Shown here piece by piece: positions 57,625-64,000 of a DNA stretch of 64,000 nt. Source of the DNA: Ancistrus triradiatus. Taxonomy: Eukaryota; Chordata; Actinopteri; Siluriformes; Loricariidae. Under the pieces are notes generated by a model. That model searched no databases. It was not told where the DNA came from and saw only the letters and a list, made by a program, of their open reading frames with translations. Location of the stretch: assembly GCA_025084515.1 (NCBI GenBank), contig JAJAGP010002231.1, positions 62,001 to 126,000 on the forward strand. The letters are read 5' to 3'. Each line of letters opens with the position of its first letter. Position 1 is the first letter of the stretch. The position numbers were made by a program, and so were the translations under genes.

Positions 57625-59086
57625 CAGTGGGGCAAAAAGTATTTAGTCAGTCACTGACTGAGCAAATTTTCCTACTTAGAAAGATGAGAGAGGTTTGTAA
57701 TTTTCATCATAGCTACACTTCAACTATGAGAGACAAAATGAGAACAACAAAATCCAGGAAATTAAATTGTAGGATTTTTAAAAAATTTAATTGTAAATCA
57801 TGGTGGAAAATAAGTATTTGGGCACCCACAAACAAGCAAGATTTCTGGCTCTCACAGACCTGTAACTTCTTTTTAAAAAGGTCTTCTGTCCTCCACTCGT
57901 TACCTGTATTAATGGCACCTGTTTGACAAATGGCATACTTTATCTGTATAATAGAAACCTGTCCATAGCCTCAAACAGTCAGACTCCGAACTCAATCATG
58001 ACCAAAACCAAAGAGCTGTTGAAGGACACCAGGAAGAAAATTGTAGACCTGCAGCAGGCTGGGAAGAGTGAATCTACAATAGGCCAACAGATCAACTGTG
58101 GCAGCAACTGTAAGACATACAAGACCATTGATAATCTCCCACGATCTGGTGCTCCACGCAAGATCTCATCCCATGGGGTCAAAATGATCATGAGAACGGT
58201 GGGCAAAAATCCCAGAACTACATGGAGGGACATGATAACTGACCTGCGGAGAGCTGGGACCAAAGTAACAAAGCTACAATCAGTAACACACTATGCCAAG
58301 AGGGACTCAGATCCTGCGGTGCCAGGCGTGTCCCCCTGCTTAAGCCAGTACATGTCCAGGCCTGTCTGCCAGAGAGCATATGGTTGATCCAGAAGAGGAT
58401 TTGGAGAATATCATGTGGTCAGATGAAAGTAAATTAGAACTTTTTGGTGAAAACTCAACTTTGGAGGAAGAAGAATGCTGAGTTGTGCCATACCTACTGT
58501 GAAGCATGGGGGTGGAAACCTCATGCTTTGGGGCTGTTTGTCTGCATAGAGGATTGGACGACTGATCCGTGTTAAGGGAAGAATGAACATGGCCATGGAT
58601 CGTGAGATGTTAAGCCAAAACCTCCTTCCAACAATGAGAGCATTGAAGATGGAACATGGCTGCCTAGCCAGTCTCCAAACCTCAACCCCATAGAAAATTT
58701 GTGGAGGGAGTTGAAAGTCCTTGTTGTGCCAAAACATCACTGCTCTAGAGGAGATCTGCATGGAGGAATGGGCCAAAATACCAGCTACAGTGTGTGCCAA
58801 CCTGGTGAAGACTTACAGGAAACGTTTGACCTCTGTCATTGCCAACAAAGTTTATGTTACAAAGTATTGAGTTGAACCAAATTTATTGACCAAATACTTA
58901 TTTTCCACCATAATTTACAATAAAATTCTTTTAAAATCCTACAATGTGATTTCCTGGATTTGTTTTTCTCATTTTGTCTCTCATAGTTGAAGTGCACCTA
59001 TGATGAAAATTACAGAACTCTCTCATCTTTCTAAGTAGGAGAACTTGCACAATCAGTGACTGACTAAATACTTTTGTGCCCCATTG
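57625..59086 (+). mobile_element. Tc1-F transposon, 1462 bp, with both TIRs
   Basis: Ends cagtggggcaaaaagtattt and its inverse …tacttttgtgccccattg are flanked by TA (57623-57624, 59087-59088). The inverted repeats extend about 200 bp. The plus strand encodes a broken transposase from ATG 57997: MTKTKELLKDTRKKIVDLQQ, GKSESTIGQQ with a small deletion in the helix-turn-helix, NLPRSGAPRKI, VGKNPRTTWRDM; then after a frameshift MWSDESKLELFGEN (first catalytic Asp, about 58410-58450) and further frames with LMLWGCL. Frameshifts and an internal deletion inactivate it, but the termini are complete. Confidence 0.92.
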
Positions 59087-59088
59087 TA

Positions 59089-59190
59089 TGACTAGTCTTG
59101 ATGTAACCTTGTGTATAGATGTAACCTTGTGGGTGTTGCTGAAATGGCCAGAGATGCTGATAGCAATGTTAAATAAACAAACAAACAAAT
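59089..59190 (+). mobile_element. SINE type 2, right part
   Basis: Continues the SINE at 57490-57622: gactagtcttgatgtaacc, then gatagcaatgttaaataaac and a caaacaaa tail, colinear with 16915-16990. Confidence 0.82.
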
Positions 59191-61260
59191 ATGGAACAAT
59201 CGCCAAGGGTCTAATTGGGGGAAAACACAAGTCCCTTGCATTGCATTACATTATATTGTAAACTGAAGGTATTATATTTTACGTTAAGTAAATATCCTCT
59301 TGCTGACTGAAGATATGGAACATACACTTAATGGGTAAAATGATGCTCAATGTCTCATCTGATATAATCATTGTTACATCTGAAGCAGCCTGATCCTGCT
59401 TTAAGCTTGTTGGGGAATTAGGTAACCGCAGTTTAATATGTCTGTCTTGTTGGCAGATCATGTCTAGCAGCAGACACATAATTACATTGCAATTATTAGG
59501 ACCCGATGATCACTGTTGAGGCATAATGGGTTCCATCTGCCATGAGGATAGCTCCTGAAACATTGTGATTCCATCAGGAGCTCTAAATGAGCATTGGTAA
59601 TACTGTACAATTACCAGAGATAAAAGTGCTGAAATGTAATGAGCAGGGATATGTGAGCAATACCAAGGAAACGGAAAGGGGCTTTTTTTGTCTCTCATAA
59701 CCTACAGGTCTACTTTGTGGAGAACATCAGTGTTATTTGAGGTCCATTGTACAGATATACACTCTGTATAAGCTCTCAGCCGAGTTAAGCGCTCCCAATA
59801 TCTTTCAACTTTCTGTAATATATTCTGGACTCTTTTTCTCCACTGAGGTCACAATGGAGCCACCAATTTTCTTCATCTTCATCCAGCCATGGAGGCATGG
59901 TTTCCATGGCAACAGGCTTAACTATAACTAAACATCTGTGAGTATGATACCCTCACAATTTGCAAAATTAGATAGGGTTTTTGTGGTTTATTAATTTCAG
60001 TGCCTTTTTTCTTTTTATCGCTGTGCTTCTTTAGCTGATGATAATTACTACTCCAGCAGTTGATGCAAATTGGTCATGTAGGTTTTTATAGGTATGTGAA
60101 TACGTGCCATAAATACACTCACATCATCAATACTGAAAATGATGTCTAAATAATAAATAGTATGGGACAGTTGGATGTATTATTGGTTGTATTGTGGTTG
60201 AATATCAGCATACAGGAGTGACCTCCCCATGTGAGCTGTTTCCTTGTTGCCTGGTGCCGGTTTGTTAAAATGCCTTCTAAATATATGTAAATGTGTTTAA
60301 AGCTGCTTTTTATGTGAGCTGACATGCAATCACCCACAGGAAAAAAGGCCTTTGTTCCACCTCTTATCTGTTCAGAGACACTGTCAACAAGGTAGAGATT
60401 GCAGGATGATCTCCTGGCAGCCCAGTATTGGCTTAGCATTCTATTATAAATTATTTGGAGGATATGCTTGAGATGTGTATTAGCATCTCATATGCTCTGT
60501 ATTCCTAGCCACTCCCACAGCTCTTTTCATCAGTACAAGTACTTAATGCTCACTATGGTTATTTTCCAGTGAGCAGTCGACAGTAATTGGATTGAATTCC
60601 ACAATAGCAACAACAACAAAAAGTAAATAGGCAGAAAGTTAGAAACATTCTCTTCTGGTGACTGGACTACATAAAGTGCTTCTAGTTGTACAGTATATAG
60701 TCAGGTACTTTTACTTCAATAGAATTCGGAGAATACTGAGTAAATAACCAATCAATAATAAATGGCACTGACAAGTTTTATGTACTGCATATATTGGTAA
60801 GCACCGGGAAATTACCATCTGATCAATGTCCGCTCACTTTAATGACCAAAGTCTTAATAATTACGATAAATACCCGACATTGTGGCCATAAAAAGTAAAT
60901 CAGTGCATGATTAAGATCAGAAGTTCATCTTCCGTGTCTGTGTGTGTGTAACTACCTTAGCTGTCATGTGCTTGTTTGCTCGTTAGCTCACGTTTGGACT
61001 AGAGACTCTTCTACCATTTGATCATTGGTAAAGATGATCAAAGACCTGTAGAGACCTTCATTTGCCCGTGACTCTCCTCTCTCTGTGCAGAGAAGGGAAA
61101 GCTGCAAGACTTTGGAATTGTACATGACCACATTAGAAGAGAACTGCAGGAATTAAATGAATTATGAAATTTTGGCTCAAAGAAAACAAGAAAAATTAAC
61201 CATAACCCTTTCTATGTTACCTATTGTCAATTTAGGCCTTTTTTAAATATGTCGATATTC
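59191..61260. other. No gene seen; candidate conserved non-coding stretches
   Basis: 59330-59720 and 60200-60450 are non-repetitive, compositionally balanced and contain words such as ataattacattgcaattatt. No open frame with a domain is present on either strand. These are the parts of the right half that look least like repeats. Confidence 0.4.
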
Positions 61261-61261
61261 T

Positions 61262-61281
61262 ATAATATATATATATATAAT

Positions 61282-61315
<34 letters not shown>
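61262..61315. repeat. (TA)n microsatellite
   Basis: TA runs with ATAAT interruptions, followed by an imperfect duplication of ataagaacactttattt-type words (61327-61365). Confidence 0.9.
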
Positions 61316-63640
61316 GTGGTTATATATAAGAACACTTTATTTAGTGGTTGTACATAAGAACACATTATTGTTGCTTTGCACCATTATATAGACATGCCAA
61401 CTTTCCCAAAATAATCCCCTAACCCCATAAATTAATTAAAGATCCCCTAAATTTGGAAATAGACTCCCTCCACAAAAATGCTTCACAATGTCAAGAGATG
61501 TCAAAATATATTACCATCCTAGATGCAGTCAGGTTGTCCTCTTTTTAAAAGTATTGTTTCAGGAAAACATTAACCAGCTAATTCTAATTCTACTTCAATT
61601 TGACCCACATTATTACTTAAACATACAATGAAATTCAGCAAAAAGTATTCTCATAGCTTCATGGAGAAAGAAGACATGAATAATTTAAGACAAGTCATGC
61701 TGTTAAGTGTAAATTGTCATGAAGAAAAGAACATTTACATTTTCTTTAATATTTCAATCCACTGATAATTCCACTGTCCAAGGGATCGGAACAATTAGAG
61801 AAATATTACTTGAAAATTAAAATCTAAATTATAAAAGGTCCAAGAGCTAACAGAATGTAATGAATATTACAGTCCTGACTGTTATACATCTCTTCCAATT
61901 AACGTTTTCATATTTTTTTCACAGACTTGTCTTGTGTTTGGTTAAAATTAGTTTTTATATAATTCCCTAAAATGAAGACCTTGGCAGTCATTTTTTTGGA
62001 GGTGTACAATAGGCTTTTTAGACATTTCTGTTCAGCTCCTCCAGGCTTTAGGTGTTGAGCATGATGAATATAAGCTTTTGTAGATTTCACCTTGCTGGTG
62101 TAGTCATTTCACAAAAAGCAATTTTATTGTTCTAATAACTTCCACATACGTCCCAGAGACACAGAGCTCTTATCTTCATTTCTCCTGGGAACATCATCAT
62201 ACAGCCTGATAAATACAACCATTTATTTAACTAAAACTGCTCCGTGGTTGTGGAAAGTAACATCTCAGCCAAATCAGATGTAAGTATTCTTATGCCAGCA
62301 GTGTCTGTACATACCAGGTAATTTAATTTATTAAAATTGGTTAGGATTTGAGTATATATCCTTATGCTAGCCTTCGTAGGATGGAATAATAGAAAGTACA
62401 GTAATTTTCTACATTACTTTTACTATGCCTTGTTTTGCCTGTCCTTTGGGTCTGCATTTTAGGTTCCACACAAAATTTGCTTGCGGGATCTTAGATACCA
62501 CATAACAATTTTCCATTACTCCAGTTTCAGCAGACTAGACTCAACTGAACACATTAATATAATAAATATAATTTCTTGTTTAATACTTGATTGCAGACCA
62601 ACTATAATAAAAAAATGAATTCTTGAATCCTGGTGACTGGTGATGTCAGATACAAGATGCAGTGAAGTTCGTATGAGATCATGTTTGGGAGCTTATTGCT
62701 TTCAAAAAGTGAAATGCATGTAGGTCAAGTCAGATTACTTAACAGTCCAGTCAAAAATATTTGCTTGTGCCTACACAGCTCTTCTCAGTATTTATCTTAC
62801 TATTGCCATCTGCAGTCACCAACAGAGACCAGTAAGCCTATTCCACCTTCAGCTATATATGATTTAACAAGCTGTAGCCTGGTCTTTCTGTCCTTGAAAC
62901 TGTATTGGCATTTTATTCAAGCATTTCTGAGGTCATGCTGGTGCCTTGTCTCCTTATAGTAATTCTGGCACATCACTGTGGCTATCACAGTTCATTTTAA
63001 TATATTTTACATATTTAATTTAGCTTTATGACTGACTGAGGTATACAGAAGTAACAACATAATATATAATGAAAAATATTGCCCATGTTGCACATGAAAT
63101 CTTGTAGTTTGCCATAAAAAACCTTTTACACGTTTGTTCTGGGATGATAGTGATGATAGTTTTAGTTCCCCATAAATTTACTTTGTGCCTCCATAAAATA
63201 CTTCATGGAGGTTGAATTTTTGTCATTTTGCAGATATTAAGCTGCTTTATGTTTCAGGTGATTTACAGGTATGAGCCAATGTCAGAATTTGTCCCAGAGC
63301 TATGAAGGTTGCCAACATTTATACCTGACACCAGAAAGGAATCACTTTATGAATTATTAAATCGAGCAAATGGCTTCTGTCACTGTGTCTTTGTGGAAGC
63401 ACTTGACCCAGCTTATCTCTAGGGATCCTGTCCATGTTGTTTCCTGCAGTTTTATTGCAATCAGATGTTGGTCTAATATCAGTTTTACTTTTCGTAGTAT
63501 TAGATTTGCATTCTGTCCAGATGAGAGCCTTTCAGTGCCATATGGTCTCCTTAATTTAGTCCATATAAAACTTGAAGCATAGCTACGTTAAGCATACTTG
63601 TACATTGAGTGTTTATGATGTCATACTGTTTTCATGTGTT
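61316..63640. other. No gene seen
   Basis: AT-rich sequence with short open frames only (for example 62681-62959, 92 codons, no domain). No repeat named with confidence. Confidence 0.45.
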
Positions 63641-63644
63641 ATCT

Positions 63645-63905
63645 CCACTTGTTCTGGTCAGGGTAGTGGGGGTCTAGTGCCTGCAGGGTGTGGCCATATG
63701 AATGCAGCGGATGGAATGCAGTCCATCATAGGGACCAACAGAAGTCACTATTGCAGATTAGGTGATGTTTCCCCATCCAGCCTCCCCTACATCAGGCTCA
63801 ACCAATAGTGCCTGTGTGTGATGCCCTACCCAGCCTGACCCATGACTCACACTCAGGTTATCACAGTGGTGGACTAACATGTCAGCGCCTGATACTTGCT
63901 TTCCA
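63645..63905. repeat. Probable dispersed repeat
   Basis: Words tctggtcagggtagtggggg, gtctagtgcctgcagg and cacagtggtgg recall a common fish dispersed repeat ('tcatggtcagggt… ccagtgcctac…'). Boundaries and family uncertain. Confidence 0.4.
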
Positions 63906-64000
63906 AAAATAATGTGTGGATTTCCAGTCAGTTTGTTGCACTGCATATGTAAATACTACATAAATAGTTATTGACACACTAGTAATAAACTATTTTATAA

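Overview
The window looks like a piece of a teleost fish nuclear genome: AT-rich, intron-containing and dominated by decayed transposable elements. The case for a teleost rests on a fish-type beta-defensin gene, a vertebrate-type LIPT2 gene split by one intron, many Tc1-like DNA transposons of at least eight subfamilies, tRNA-derived SINEs with an L2-like 3' tail, L2-type LINE remnants and Ty3/gypsy chromoviral remnants. Otophysan (catfish, characin or carp relatives) is my best guess, but no single marker proves it.

Only two host genes can be supported. (1) A three-exon beta-defensin on the minus strand, complement(join(3131..3158,3254..3374,3554..3608)), 67 aa, with signal peptide, six cysteines and consensus splice sites. 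(2) LIPT2 (mitochondrial octanoyltransferase) on the plus strand, join(10197..10641,12891..13147), 233 aa, with both catalytic residues. Its 2.2-kb intron carries a dead Tc1 transposon and a worn SINE. The two genes are unrelated in function.

Layout. 1-1.7 kb: low-complexity DNA, a LINE 3' end and a noisy 50-bp minisatellite. 3.1-3.6 kb: defensin. 4.4-9.1 kb: Tc1-type non-autonomous element, SINEs and probable MITEs. 10.2-13.1 kb: LIPT2. 13.2-25.4 kb: SINEs, a 93-bp MITE and Tc1 remnants, one split by about 3.9 kb of other DNA. 27.1-29.3 kb: two convergent LINE fragments. 30.0-33.6 kb: gypsy chromovirus remnant lacking gag and 5' LTR but with a 3' LTR. 33.6-34.5 kb: fold-back MITE interrupted by a LINE tail. 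36.4-37.7 kb: Tc1 with a TTAA-flanked MITE inside. 39.8-40.35 kb: large AT-rich inverted repeat. 45.9-51.5 kb: more Tc1 copies and an antisense gypsy pol remnant. 53.1-55.2 kb: LINE with a deleted RT core abutting a half Tc1. 56.9-57.3 kb: likely gypsy gag fragment. 57.6-59.1 kb: Tc1 cleanly inserted into a SINE. From about 34.5 kb to the end no host exon was recognised. Several unique, non-repetitive stretches there could be conserved non-coding DNA, but this cannot be tested from one sequence.

The genes do not form a pathway. The window is best read as a gene-poor region whose history is layered transposon insertion, and several layers can be ordered in time from nested insertions with target-site duplications. 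I found no previously undescribed molecular system. The most useful results are the defensin gene, which no long open reading frame reveals, and the datable nested insertions. Repeat family names (Tc1-A to Tc1-H) are local labels for this report.
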